The notes below the pieces were generated by a model that was not told the DNA's origin, did no database searches, and was given only the letters and a program-made list of their open reading frames with translations. A stretch of 64,000 nt of DNA from assembly GCA_014728215.1 (NCBI GenBank), contig WJLZ01000141.1, positions 36,620-100,619 of the forward strand, read 5' to 3'. Positions 28,335-37,083 of the stretch are shown one piece after another. Both the position numbers and the translations under genes were made by a program. The DNA comes from Chitinivibrionales bacterium (GTDB lineage: Bacteria > Fibrobacterota > Chitinivibrionia > Chitinivibrionales > WJKA01). The number at the start of each line of letters is the position of its first letter. Within the stretch, counting starts at the first letter, position 1.

Positions 28335-29849
28335 TCAGCTAAAATGTTTTCGGAGAAGATCCCCGTCAAGTTCCGGATACACAGGATAGGATTTCAAAAG
28401 CGTTTCGACCCGGGATTGGGCTTCTTTTTTTGCTGAATCCTCGATAGTATACTTTGCCTTACTCAACTTTCCGGCATTTGGTCCGGAGTCAATCGTGGTG
28501 GCTTTTATATGAGAGAGGACAAGTTTGAGGATCGATGCGATTTCTTTCATCTGGTCTTCACCCATACCGAGAGTTGTCACTGCGGGGGTTCCGATACGAA
28601 GACCGCTTGTATACCAGGGCCCGTTTGGATCGTTAGGCAGTGAATTCCGGTTGAGTGTCATCCGACAATCTCTGACTGCACTTTCAGCCTGCCGTCCGGT
28701 AATATCAAAGGTAGTAACATCAACGAGGAAAAGATGGTTATCGGTACCGTCTGTAGCGATTTTCATACCTTCACTCCGGCATGCCTCGGCCATAATTGAT
28801 GCATTTTCCACAATTTTGCGGGCATAATCTTTAAATTCAGGTCCGGCGGCTTCAACCAGCGCTACTGCTTTCGATGCCATGATATGCGGAAGCGGGCCAC
28901 CGATCACCATGGGACATCCTTTATCGACATACTCGCCGAATTCTGCGGTGGAGAGGATAATTCCGCCCCGGGGGCCACGAAGAGTTTTGTGGGTTGTGGA
29001 AGTTACGATATGAGCATGATTGATCGGACTGAAATTGCCGGTAAACACGCCGCCCGCAACCAGGCCGGCGAAATGGGCCATATCGACCATAAAGACCGCG
29101 CCCACCGAATCGGCAATCTCACGCATTTTGGCAAAATCGATCTTCCGGGGATAGGCACTGTATCCCGCAAGAAGAATCAGCGGCTTAATCTCTTTTGCCA
29201 TTCGGGCAATTTCATCATAATCGATCAAGCCGGTGTCTTTATTTACTCCATAAGTATAGGCATCGAACATCTGAGCAGAAACATTGTGGCGATAGCCATG
29301 GGTGAGATGGCCACCCGAATAGTAATCCATACCCAGAAGCCGTTGATTTCCCAATTCATGCCGGAGCTTTGTCCAGTCTTCCTGTGAAAGCTTGGCCACA
29401 TTTTTTTCACCGATTTTCTCAAGTGCAGGGGTTTCCACCCGGGCACTCAGAATTGCCCAGTAGGCGATAAGATTGGCATCCGCACCGCTGTGAGGCTGCA
29501 TATAGGCATGGTCGCATCCAAAAAGTTTACATGCCTGATCACAGGCAAAGGCTTCGATATCATCTACATTGCCGCAGCCTGAGTAAAACCGGTGCAGAGG
29601 AAAGCCTTCAGCATATTTATCGGTCAGAAGGTTTCCCATAGCGAGCTGGGTCGAAAGGGAACAGTAATTTTCACTGGCGATCAATTTCAGGTTATTTCGC
29701 TGATCGATTAGCTCCTGAACCGTCGACTGAGCCACCAGCGGGGCAACTTTGGCGACTTCGGTAAGATTGGCAAGATAGGCCAGAAAGCCGCTGTTAATCT
29801 TTTCTGTGGGAACCGACGACAAATACTCCTGAATAGCTTCATTAGACAT
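28335..29849 (-). CDS. glyA: Serine hydroxymethyltransferase, long form
   Basis: 504 residues from ATG 29849 behind GGAG; a frame extension further upstream has no ribosome site. The PLP lysine is in VTSTTHKTLRGPRGG, and LIASENYCS, MQPHSGADAN and VDMAHFAGLVAGG are family motifs. It interconverts serine and glycine while loading tetrahydrofolate with a one-carbon unit. It is longer than the common form of about 420 residues. The extra sequence includes a segment near residues 140-175 (ALEKIGEKNVAKLSQEDW) and an N-terminal extension, as in the long forms of spirochaetes and chlamydiae. It is the first gene of the operon with the UbiA-family enzyme and two epimerases. Confidence 0.93.
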   Translation of the reverse strand: MSNEAIQEYLSSVPTEKINSGFLAYLANLTEVAKVAPLVAQSTVQELIDQRNNLKLIASENYCSLSTQLAMGNLLTDKYAEGFPLHRFYSGCGNVDDIEAFACDQACKLFGCDHAYMQPHSGADANLIAYWAILSARVETPALEKIGEKNVAKLSQEDWTKLRHELGNQRLLGMDYYSGGHLTHGYRHNVSAQMFDAYTYGVNKDTGLIDYDEIARMAKEIKPLILLAGYSAYPRKIDFAKMREIADSVGAVFMVDMAHFAGLVAGGVFTGNFSPINHAHIVTSTTHKTLRGPRGGIILSTAEFGEYVDKGCPMVIGGPLPHIMASKAVALVEAAGPEFKDYARKIVENASIMAEACRSEGMKIATDGTDNHLFLVDVTTFDITGRQAESAVRDCRMTLNRNSLPNDPNGPWYTSGLRIGTPAVTTLGMGEDQMKEIASILKLVLSHIKATTIDSGPNAGKLSKAKYTIEDSAKKEAQSRVETLLKSYPVYPELDGDLLRKHFS

Positions 29850-30103
29850 GAACACAACTCCATCTTTTCTGGTACTAGGGAAACTAGCCCGAAATCGGGC
29901 AAAGTCGACTGGGTAATATAAATTATCCCATGTCCGGGGCGCGTATAAAGAGGGTGAATCAACCATTCATTTTCATGTCCACTTTTACCTTACTATACTA
30001 TAATCATTTCAATATTTTTTACCGAACGACCGTATTTACCTTCTGGTGATCTATTATTTTTCATGCCTGATATTTTTTGAAATTAGGAACCACGGCAGGA
30101 GCA

Positions 30104-31210
30104 ATGAAGCCGAAAAAGAGAATTTTACTGATAAACTGGCGGGATATCAATAATCCCGAAGCCGGCGGCGCCGAAATATATTATCACGAGATATTCAAGC
30201 GCCTGGCAACAGAACACGACTATTCGGTGACTGTCCTCAGCCATCTCTGGCTGGATGCATCGGCTACCGAAAAAATCGATGGGACCCGTGTTATCCGTAT
30301 CGGATCAAGACTCCTTTTCAATTTTTCGGTAATTCCATGGGTACAAAAGCATCAGCAGGAATTCGATCTGATAATTGAAGATTTAAATAAGGCACCCTTT
30401 TTCACCCCTCTTTATACTAAAAAACCGCGCCTTCACCTGGTAATGCATTTTTTCGGCACAGCAATTTTTAAAGAGATCAATTTCCCGATGGCATCCTATA
30501 TCTATCTCATGGAAAAGATGGTACCGGTATTCTATAAAAGAGAGCGATTTGTTGCGATCTCCAACAGCACGGGCCGGGAAGTTACGCAGTTTACCGGAAA
30601 TCAGGACGCTGTCGATATTGTTGAGCCCGGAATCGACTGCGAAGCATTCTATCCGTCGCAAGAAAAGGCATCTACTCCCCTTTTAGTTTATGTGGGACGG
30701 ATTAAAAAATACAAAAACATACAGTTTATCATTAATTGCCTTCCTGAAATCCGCAAAGACTTTCCATCAACCCACCTTATCGTTGCGGGTAGTGGTGATT
30801 ATCAGGATGAATTAAAAAAGCTGACTCATGAATCGGGACTCGATGATGCTGTTGAGTTTGCCGGTTTTATCTCGGAAACCGAAAAACGGGATCTCCTGAG
30901 CAGGGCCACCCTGAAAATCAACCCCTCGGTCAAGGAGGGATGGGGTATTACCAATATTGAAGCAAACCTCTGCGGCACGATTTCGATATCGAGTAATGTA
31001 CCGGGATTATGCGATTCGGTTAAAGACGGAACTACCGGGATTTTATTCCGGTATAATGACCGCAGGGATTTTGTCGGCAAGGTCAAAGAGATGCTCGAAG
31101 ATTCGGATCGTCGCACACAAATGGAAAAAACAGCGGTATCCTATGCAAAAGAATTCAACTGGGATACTATTACACAACGAATGAACAGGGCCATAGAAAA
31201 GGTCATCTAG
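30104..31210 (+). CDS. GT4-family glycosyltransferase
   Basis: 368 residues from ATG 30104; a TTG 27 bases upstream is possible because the GGAG before the ATG is very close (2 bases). The GT-B fold shows RILLINWRDINNPEAGGAE at the N-terminus, LVYVGRIKKYKNIQ at the start of the second domain and the E-x7-E nucleotide-sugar motif in KEGWGITNIEANLCG. It transfers a sugar from a nucleotide donor to a lipid-linked or surface glycan in the cytoplasm. It opens a plus-strand run with a flippase-like protein and a GT2, which overlap or nearly abut, so they are probably one operon. Confidence 0.9.
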   Translation: MKPKKRILLINWRDINNPEAGGAEIYYHEIFKRLATEHDYSVTVLSHLWLDASATEKIDGTRVIRIGSRLLFNFSVIPWVQKHQQEFDLIIEDLNKAPFFTPLYTKKPRLHLVMHFFGTAIFKEINFPMASYIYLMEKMVPVFYKRERFVAISNSTGREVTQFTGNQDAVDIVEPGIDCEAFYPSQEKASTPLLVYVGRIKKYKNIQFIINCLPEIRKDFPSTHLIVAGSGDYQDELKKLTHESGLDDAVEFAGFISETEKRDLLSRATLKINPSVKEGWGITNIEANLCGTISISSNVPGLCDSVKDGTTGILFRYNDRRDFVGKVKEMLEDSDRRTQMEKTAVSYAKEFNWDTITQRMNRAIEKVI

Positions 31211-31216
31211 GTTCAA

Positions 31217-32218
31217 ATGCGAAGAACACTTGTCATACTTTTCAAACTCACCGTTACTACCGGCATTATCGCCTTTGTCATCTCCAGACTTGGTTTCGAA
31301 AACATTGTAGAAACCATGACAATGGCCAAAGTTCGGTGGCTGCTTGCTGCTCTGGGTATTTTCGGTCTCAGCGGTTTACTTGGCGTATTACAGTGGAAAA
31401 TGCTGCTTTCAACCAAGGGCATTCTCCTTAGCTATTGGCAGGCATGCAAACTCTATTTTATGGGCATGTTTTTTAACAATTTCATTTTCGGTTTTGCCGC
31501 AGGTGATGCAGTACGAATAGCTTATGTAAAGATGAGCAATCAGAGCGGTAAAGCGGGCGTCGCCGCAACCTTTTTAGACCGCTTTGCCGGACTTTTGGCC
31601 ATGATGGGATTTGCCTTTGGCGGAAGCCTTTTTCTTCTTAATCGCGGACTTATTGAAGGCAAAGTGCTGACCACCGCTTTTCTGGCACTTTTTGCGACCT
31701 TTGCCGTCTTCTGTGGAATCCTGGGGTTTCTGATATCCCGTCGATTACAAAAACTGCTTTTTATTTTTATCGACAAATTTCCGGTTCCCAAAAAAGAGAT
31801 TATCCGGAATCTTGTTTCGCAAACGATTATCGAATTCAAAGACAGAAAATCGATACTTCCTGTTGCAGGACTCTCACTGTTCATCCAGTTCATGCGTATC
31901 GGCGTTCATGTGCTGTGCGGCATATCACTGGGACTCGTGACTGCCACCAACTTTCATTATTTTTTCATTTTTGTTCCCATACTCGCAATTTTAATGATAC
32001 TACCCCTGCCCTTCGGTATTAAAGAAAGTGTCGGCGGTGCACTTTTTGCCTTTGCCGGATTCAAAAGCGAGGCTGCCGTAGTGATGGAATTCCTGGCGTC
32101 ACTGGTCGGCATTCTCGTCAGCTCGGTGGGCGGCGTGCTTTTTCTTACCCATAGCATTGTACCAAAAAGGAAACTTCAAAGCGATGAAATTATCAATAGT
32201 CGTTCCGCTCTACAATGA
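31217..32218 (+). CDS. Flippase-like membrane protein (LPG synthase TM region / UPF0104)
   Basis: 333 residues with about eight membrane helices. The ATG lies 6 bases after the stop of the GT4 gene. Phrases such as LLGVLQWKMLLSTKGI, FFNNFIFGFAAGDAVRIAY and LPLPFGIKESVGG are typical of the UPF0104/AglD/YbhN-type proteins, which share the transmembrane core of lysylphosphatidylglycerol synthase. The soluble aminoacyl-transferase domain is absent. Members near glycosyltransferases are thought to move or hold lipid-linked sugars. Its 3' end overlaps the start of the next gene by 35 bases. Confidence 0.85.
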   Translation: MRRTLVILFKLTVTTGIIAFVISRLGFENIVETMTMAKVRWLLAALGIFGLSGLLGVLQWKMLLSTKGILLSYWQACKLYFMGMFFNNFIFGFAAGDAVRIAYVKMSNQSGKAGVAATFLDRFAGLLAMMGFAFGGSLFLLNRGLIEGKVLTTAFLALFATFAVFCGILGFLISRRLQKLLFIFIDKFPVPKKEIIRNLVSQTIIEFKDRKSILPVAGLSLFIQFMRIGVHVLCGISLGLVTATNFHYFFIFVPILAILMILPLPFGIKESVGGALFAFAGFKSEAAVVMEFLASLVGILVSSVGGVLFLTHSIVPKRKLQSDEIINSRSALQ

Positions 32219-33104
32219 AGAAGACAGTCTTGTTCACTTGACTCAGGCTATCGAGCAGGCAATCAATCCGCTCGGCTATGAGTACGAAGTTATTTTTGTT
32301 GATGACGGCAGCACCGACCGTTCGCTCGAAATATGTAAAGAGCTTCACGATAAATACCCGGGTACTCTAAAGGTTCTCAGTTTCAACAGAAACTACGGAA
32401 AGTCGGCGGCACTCAGTGTCGGTATCGATAAGGCCGAGGGTGATGTTATCGTTACCATGGATGCCGACTTGCAGGATGATCCCTCGGCGATTCCGGAAAT
32501 GCTTAATAAACTCGATGAAGGGTATGATGTTGTTTCGGGATGGAAAAAGAAACGCCATGATCCTCTGTCAAAGACATTGCCGTCGAAATTTTACAACTCC
32601 CTGACCGCACTTTTCTCCGGCGTCAAAATCCACGATTTCAATTGCGGATTCAAAGCTTACCGTGCTCCTGCGGCCAAGAGTCTGGAAATCTATGGCGACC
32701 GTCACCGCTACCTGCCGGTACTGGCACACTGGGACGGTTTCCGGGTGACCGAGATGGTCGTGACTCATCACCGGCGGAAATATGGAAAATCCAAATTCGG
32801 GCTTGGGCGGGCAACCGGGATGTTCGATCTGCTCACGCTTCTTTTCCTCCGGAAATATATGCGCAAGCCGCTCCATTTTTTCGGCCTTCTGGGCGTTCTT
32901 TTCGGCCTCGCCGGCGCCGCGGTCCTGAGCTATTTCGGTGTCCAGTGGATAATCACCGGAGCAATGCGGGTCAGACCGTTGGTAATTCTTTCACTAGGCG
33001 CAATAATCATGGGCATACAGTTCGTTTCCATAGGCCTGATTGGAGAAATGATCACCCATTCGGTACCCAAACACCGGTATTCGATCAGGGAGACGATTGA
33101 GTGA
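32184..33104 (+). CDS. GT2 glycosyltransferase, polyprenyl-phosphate sugar synthase type (DPM1/GtrB-like)
   Basis: 306 residues from ATG 32184 (AAAAAGGAAA upstream), within the 3' end of the flippase-like gene. The GT-A fold shows LSIVVPLYNEEDS, FVDDGSTDRS and the metal motif in TMDADLQDDPS. Two C-terminal helices (about 230-255 and 265-290) anchor it, as in GtrB/ArnC/DPM1-like enzymes. It would make polyprenyl-phosphate hexose on the cytoplasmic face, the donor for GT-C enzymes such as the YfhO protein (22969) and the GT39-type protein (50980). The sugar (mannose or glucose) cannot be told. Confidence 0.9.
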   Translation: MKLSIVVPLYNEEDSLVHLTQAIEQAINPLGYEYEVIFVDDGSTDRSLEICKELHDKYPGTLKVLSFNRNYGKSAALSVGIDKAEGDVIVTMDADLQDDPSAIPEMLNKLDEGYDVVSGWKKKRHDPLSKTLPSKFYNSLTALFSGVKIHDFNCGFKAYRAPAAKSLEIYGDRHRYLPVLAHWDGFRVTEMVVTHHRRKYGKSKFGLGRATGMFDLLTLLFLRKYMRKPLHFFGLLGVLFGLAGAAVLSYFGVQWIITGAMRVRPLVILSLGAIIMGIQFVSIGLIGEMITHSVPKHRYSIRETIE

Positions 33105-33131
33105 AGAAGGCCCGGGGGAAAAGAAGAAGAT

Positions 33132-33161
33132 AAAAGCTAACGAGAAGGATTACGACATATG
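33132..33161 (+). repeat. Dispersed 30-base repeat, copy 1
   Basis: The core AAAAGCTAACGA, then a purine run, then GATTACGACA and ATGA, recurs with four differences at 38537-38566. Both copies follow the 3' end of a plus-strand gene and precede another plus-strand gene. Both are followed by ACCCTGA-type repeats. Confidence 0.6.
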
Positions 33162-33222
33162 ATTAAAAGTCTACAACCAGTATTTTGCTGAACCCTGAGC
33201 CTCGAATCCTGGACCATGAATT

Positions 33223-34407
33223 ATGAAAATCTGCTATATCGGATCGGTATTTCCCCGTCACCACAAGGATTCTGAAGTTCCCTGGCTTCGGACAACGCTC
33301 AGGTTGCTTCGGGAACGGGGGTATGACATTACGGCCTATGTGCCTTCCTTCCGCGGGTTGCGCTCCCATACCATCGACGGTATTCCGGTGAAACGGTTCC
33401 GGTATTTTTTTGCTCCCTGGGAGACCTTGACTCATGATGAAGGTGCGCCGAATAAGATTCATAAATTCCATTATAAAATTATCACGATTTTTTATATTCT
33501 TTTTGGAACCCTCGGCCTGATCAGGCTTCACCTGAAAGAGCGTTTCGACATTCTCCACATTCACTGGCCCTTTCCCCATGGATTTTTCGGTGTGGGCGCA
33601 CTCTTTTTCCGCCGGTCGAAAGTCATCCTTAATTTTCACGGAGCAAGCCTTCTTCTGATGCAGAAATACGGGTTTGTGAAATTCTTCCTTTCCTGGTTCA
33701 TTAAAAAAGCCGATGCGGTAATTGTCAATTCATCTTTTACCAAGGGAAGAGTTACCTCACTGGTGGAACGGCAGGTGCATGTTGTTCCTTACGGAACGAC
33801 TATAACACCCCATGCAACCGACCGGTCGGCAGTCGAGCCCCATCACATTCTCTCGGTAGGCCGTCTTATCGAACGCAAGGGCCTTCCTTACCTGATCCGG
33901 GCCATGCCTGAAATCGTTGCGAAGTGGCCCGATGCCCGGTGTACTATTGCCGGCGGCGGCCCTCTGCAGCAGGAACTTATTTCACTCGCCGAAACCGAAA
34001 AGGTCTCCTCTGCGGTGAACGTGCCGGGGAAAGTATCGCAGGAAGAGCTTGAGTCGCTTTTTGCCCGGTGCGGTGTTTTTGTTCTCCCCTCAATTGTGGA
34101 CAGCCGGGGAGATACTGAAGGCCTTGGGGTCGTACTGATTGAAGCGCTCACCTATCGCAAACCGATCGTTGCCACCAATGTGGGCGGAATCCCTGATATT
34201 GTGAATAACGGTGTTACCGGGCTTTTAGTGCCCCAAAAGGCTCCTTCAACCCTGGCGCAGGCGATTTCATCGATTTTCGCCGATCCGGTAAAAGCCGCAT
34301 TCATGGCCGATGCCGGGTTCGACTCTATTAATCGAAAGTTCTCCTGGACCGGAATAATCGATCAGCTTTCGGATATCTACTGCCGTGCCGCAGCATCAAA
34401 AGAATAG
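33223..34407 (+). CDS. GT4-family glycosyltransferase
   Basis: 394 residues. KICYIGSVFPRHHKDSEVPW begins the N-terminal GT-B domain; HILSVGRLIERKGLPYLI starts the donor domain; EGLGVVLIEALTYRKP carries the E-x7-E motif, followed by VATNVGGIPDIV. The gene sits 118 bases after the GT2, in a gap that holds a dispersed repeat, and has only a weak ribosome site (GGA). It would extend a polysaccharide or glycolipid with an activated sugar in the cytoplasm. It ends the glycan region on this strand. Confidence 0.9.
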   Translation: MKICYIGSVFPRHHKDSEVPWLRTTLRLLRERGYDITAYVPSFRGLRSHTIDGIPVKRFRYFFAPWETLTHDEGAPNKIHKFHYKIITIFYILFGTLGLIRLHLKERFDILHIHWPFPHGFFGVGALFFRRSKVILNFHGASLLLMQKYGFVKFFLSWFIKKADAVIVNSSFTKGRVTSLVERQVHVVPYGTTITPHATDRSAVEPHHILSVGRLIERKGLPYLIRAMPEIVAKWPDARCTIAGGGPLQQELISLAETEKVSSAVNVPGKVSQEELESLFARCGVFVLPSIVDSRGDTEGLGVVLIEALTYRKPIVATNVGGIPDIVNNGVTGLLVPQKAPSTLAQAISSIFADPVKAAFMADAGFDSINRKFSWTGIIDQLSDIYCRAAASKE

Positions 34408-34523
34408 AATATTTGTAGACTTATGCCTGTTAATTCTGGTATATTATAATGCAGTAGTGTATAATCTATTGAAATATCAGTATCTTGGCACCATTATTTA
34501 CAACCAAGCACGGGGAGGTTTGC

Positions 34524-36956
34524 ATGGGTAAGAATCACCGGTTTTACTCGTTCATTTTCATGCTATTACTACTGGCGGTATCATCGCAGGGTTTTACCCT
34601 TATCAAGCAATCCGGACAGGTACTCCATTTCGCGAAGGGGGCCAGTGACTGGGTTGCTGCAGAAGATTCAAATGAATTTTCCTACGGTGATTCGATATTT
34701 ATTGACAGTGCAGGCGAAGCGAAGCTTGTGCTGAGCAAATCGGCGACACTGCTTTTAAAGGGCACCACCAGAATATCCATTGAAGGCGCCGATCTTACTC
34801 CCATTATCGGCCTTGTTCAGGGGCAGGTTTTTCTTTCCCGGGAGCAGCCCTATGAACTTAATTCGGTTGTTGTGAATGCCCGGGGATGTACAATCCAGCC
34901 TATCGGTACAGCTGCTGCTGTCAAGTATACTCCTTCCGGCGAACCGACCGTGGCCTGTATCAAGGGGAGAATGCGCATGGAAGCCCCTTCCGGCGAAGCG
35001 ATTCTGGTCGAACCGCGAAAATACGGGACTTTTGCCCCCAACGATGGTTCATTCAAACAGGGCGATCTCTCCGATAATGCGGTCGCATCCCTGGAAAGCT
35101 GGTCGGGTGTCACCGCCGAATCGGCCCCCATGCAGCAGGATGAACCATCAGCGAGTGATGCGAACGAACAGGAAGAAACCCTGGAATCCGAAACAATGCA
35201 AACCGCTCAGATGGCACAGGAGCCTGAAAAAGAAGAGCCCTCAGAAACAGGCGCAGAGGAACCTGAAGACGCACTCGAAGAAACCGGTTCCGACGATGCG
35301 GCAAGTGAGGAAAAACCGGCGCAAAAAGAAGCATCCGCTGCACCGGCCAGCGGATCAGCCCCGCCTCCCGGCAATGCAGCGGCAAACGCGCAGGCTGAGA
35401 AAAAGGAAGAGCCCGCCGGCGAAGAAAAAAAAGAGAGTGAAGAAGGAAAGGGCGCCGACAAAACCTCCTTCGGTTTTTCGGCAGGCCCCGTATCCGTGGG
35501 AGATGAAATGTGGACCCGGATCGCCTTCCTGGCAGATATTCCGATCTGGAAATTCGGCATCGGCCTGGATGTCGAACTCTTTATCAACTCGGAAGGTAAA
35601 TTCGATCCCAAGGGATGGGAGTTCGATGAAGACACCTGGGCAAAATCGCTGTTGCGTAAAATCAGATATATCCGGTTCAACCACGAAAACGACCCGGTCT
35701 TTGCTAAATTCGGCGGGCTTGATAATGTCACGCTGGCCTATGGCTTTATCGTGGACCGGTTCAACAATACACTCCATTACCCCGACGACCGCCGGATCGG
35801 CCTCCAGTTCTATCTCAACGATCTCAGCCCGATCGGGATCAGTCTCCAGACCGTGGTTGCGGATTTCTATGATTTTAAAAACGACGGTGGTATCGTGGGC
35901 GGACGGTTTGCGGTCAAACCGCTGAAGCCTACCGAGATTCCCCTGCTCAAGGGCATCGATATCGGCGTGTTGTTTATGACCGACCGGAACCAGTATGCGC
36001 CTGCGAGAGAATGGGATTATAGCCTGAGTGGCCCCACATGGGACAGAGATCAGGATAATATTTTTGACAGCACATTCTGGCGTAATGAATTTGGGAATAA
36101 AAGTTATGTCATTTACGACAGCCTTCGTGCTGATAAGATGGAAGATAATAATTATGACACAATTATCGAGCATAAAGATAAATGGGCCAGCAGAGCCGAA
36201 GATGCCTACTCCATGTTCGGTTTTGATGCCACCATGCCGATTATCTCCACTAAGCTGGTCAATTTTGCCGTGTATGGTCAGTACGGCATGAGTATCGACG
36301 ATCACGAAGAGAGCAATGTCGACAACACCGCAACTGAGGGATGGGGTATCGGCGCACCAGGTGCGGCGCTGAATGTCGGCCCTCTGTCGGCCCGCCTAGA
36401 GTACCGTCATACCGCAGGAGATTTTACTCCCGGCTATTTTGGTCCCTATTATTTTGATGAGCGGATCGAGCGGGAAATCATCAACGATTCGATCAGGCGG
36501 ATCACGGTGAGGGAAGACGATGTTATCGAGCAGAACCTCAATGGTATATACGGATCGCTGGGATTCAATATCGCCAATGCATTCACCATTACCGGCACCT
36601 ACCAGTATCTTATCGGTGAAGCTGAAACCGAGGGGGCCGAAGATCCGCTGGATCACCGCTTCGAACTCAACGGCGGAATCGGCGACCTTGTAATCAGTAA
36701 AATACCGAAGCTCTACAAGGCCGAGGCATACCTTTACAAGACAAATATCGGACGAAATGTCAATCCGGTAACCGGAGAAACCGACGGTTTCTTAGCTCCC
36801 ACACCATCGATGTACTACGGCTACAGGATGGGTTTTGAGATCATGCCCGGCGCCGGTATCATCTGGGATGCCCGGTACGGGTTTGAATACGGCAGCAACG
36901 GCGACATAGTTCAGAAGCCCAGCAATGTGAGCATTCAGGCGAGCATGGTCTTTTAA
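34524..36956 (+). CDS. Secreted FecR-domain protein fused to an outer-membrane beta-barrel
   Basis: 810 residues from ATG 34524 (GGGGAGG upstream). A signal peptide (1-22) leads to a FecR-like beta domain (about 25-180; GDSIFIDSAGEAKLVLSKSA, LVQGQVFLS, VACIKGRMRMEAPSG). A highly acidic Glu/Ala/Pro-rich linker follows (about 195-325). The remaining 480 residues alternate polar and hydrophobic strands with many aromatic residues and end in a strand finishing in Phe (ASMVF), as in outer-membrane barrels. FecR domains usually sit in anti-sigma or signal-transducing proteins; here the domain is periplasmic and tied to a porin-like barrel. It may gate the pore or bind peptidoglycan. No sigma factor gene is adjacent. 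Confidence 0.65.
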   Translation: MGKNHRFYSFIFMLLLLAVSSQGFTLIKQSGQVLHFAKGASDWVAAEDSNEFSYGDSIFIDSAGEAKLVLSKSATLLLKGTTRISIEGADLTPIIGLVQGQVFLSREQPYELNSVVVNARGCTIQPIGTAAAVKYTPSGEPTVACIKGRMRMEAPSGEAILVEPRKYGTFAPNDGSFKQGDLSDNAVASLESWSGVTAESAPMQQDEPSASDANEQEETLESETMQTAQMAQEPEKEEPSETGAEEPEDALEETGSDDAASEEKPAQKEASAAPASGSAPPPGNAAANAQAEKKEEPAGEEKKESEEGKGADKTSFGFSAGPVSVGDEMWTRIAFLADIPIWKFGIGLDVELFINSEGKFDPKGWEFDEDTWAKSLLRKIRYIRFNHENDPVFAKFGGLDNVTLAYGFIVDRFNNTLHYPDDRRIGLQFYLNDLSPIGISLQTVVADFYDFKNDGGIVGGRFAVKPLKPTEIPLLKGIDIGVLFMTDRNQYAPAREWDYSLSGPTWDRDQDNIFDSTFWRNEFGNKSYVIYDSLRADKMEDNNYDTIIEHKDKWASRAEDAYSMFGFDATMPIISTKLVNFAVYGQYGMSIDDHEESNVDNTATEGWGIGAPGAALNVGPLSARLEYRHTAGDFTPGYFGPYYFDERIEREIINDSIRRITVREDDVIEQNLNGIYGSLGFNIANAFTITGTYQYLIGEAETEGAEDPLDHRFELNGGIGDLVISKIPKLYKAEAYLYKTNIGRNVNPVTGETDGFLAPTPSMYYGYRMGFEIMPGAGIIWDARYGFEYGSNGDIVQKPSNVSIQASMVF

Positions 36957-36980
36957 GGTCTGCGGAATTATACAATTTAT

Positions 36981-37018
36981 GCCGGATGACCTTTTGTATC
37001 ATCCGGCTTTTTTTTTAT
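36981..37018 (+). terminator. Intrinsic terminator after the FecR-barrel gene
   Basis: The stem GCCGGATGA pairs with TCATCCGGC around an 8-base loop and is followed by ttttttttt. It ends transcription of the FecR-barrel gene and lies just ahead of the transpeptidase gene. Confidence 0.9.
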
Positions 37019-37083
37019 TTTTATTATCAGATCTTTTTATTCGACACGTATGCACTATCACCCATATCTCACCATACAATTGC

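Noticed and set aside
35355..36305. Minus-strand frame of 316 codons inside the FecR-barrel gene
   Set aside because: Antisense shadow; the plus-strand frame has signal peptide, FecR domain, ribosome site and terminator.
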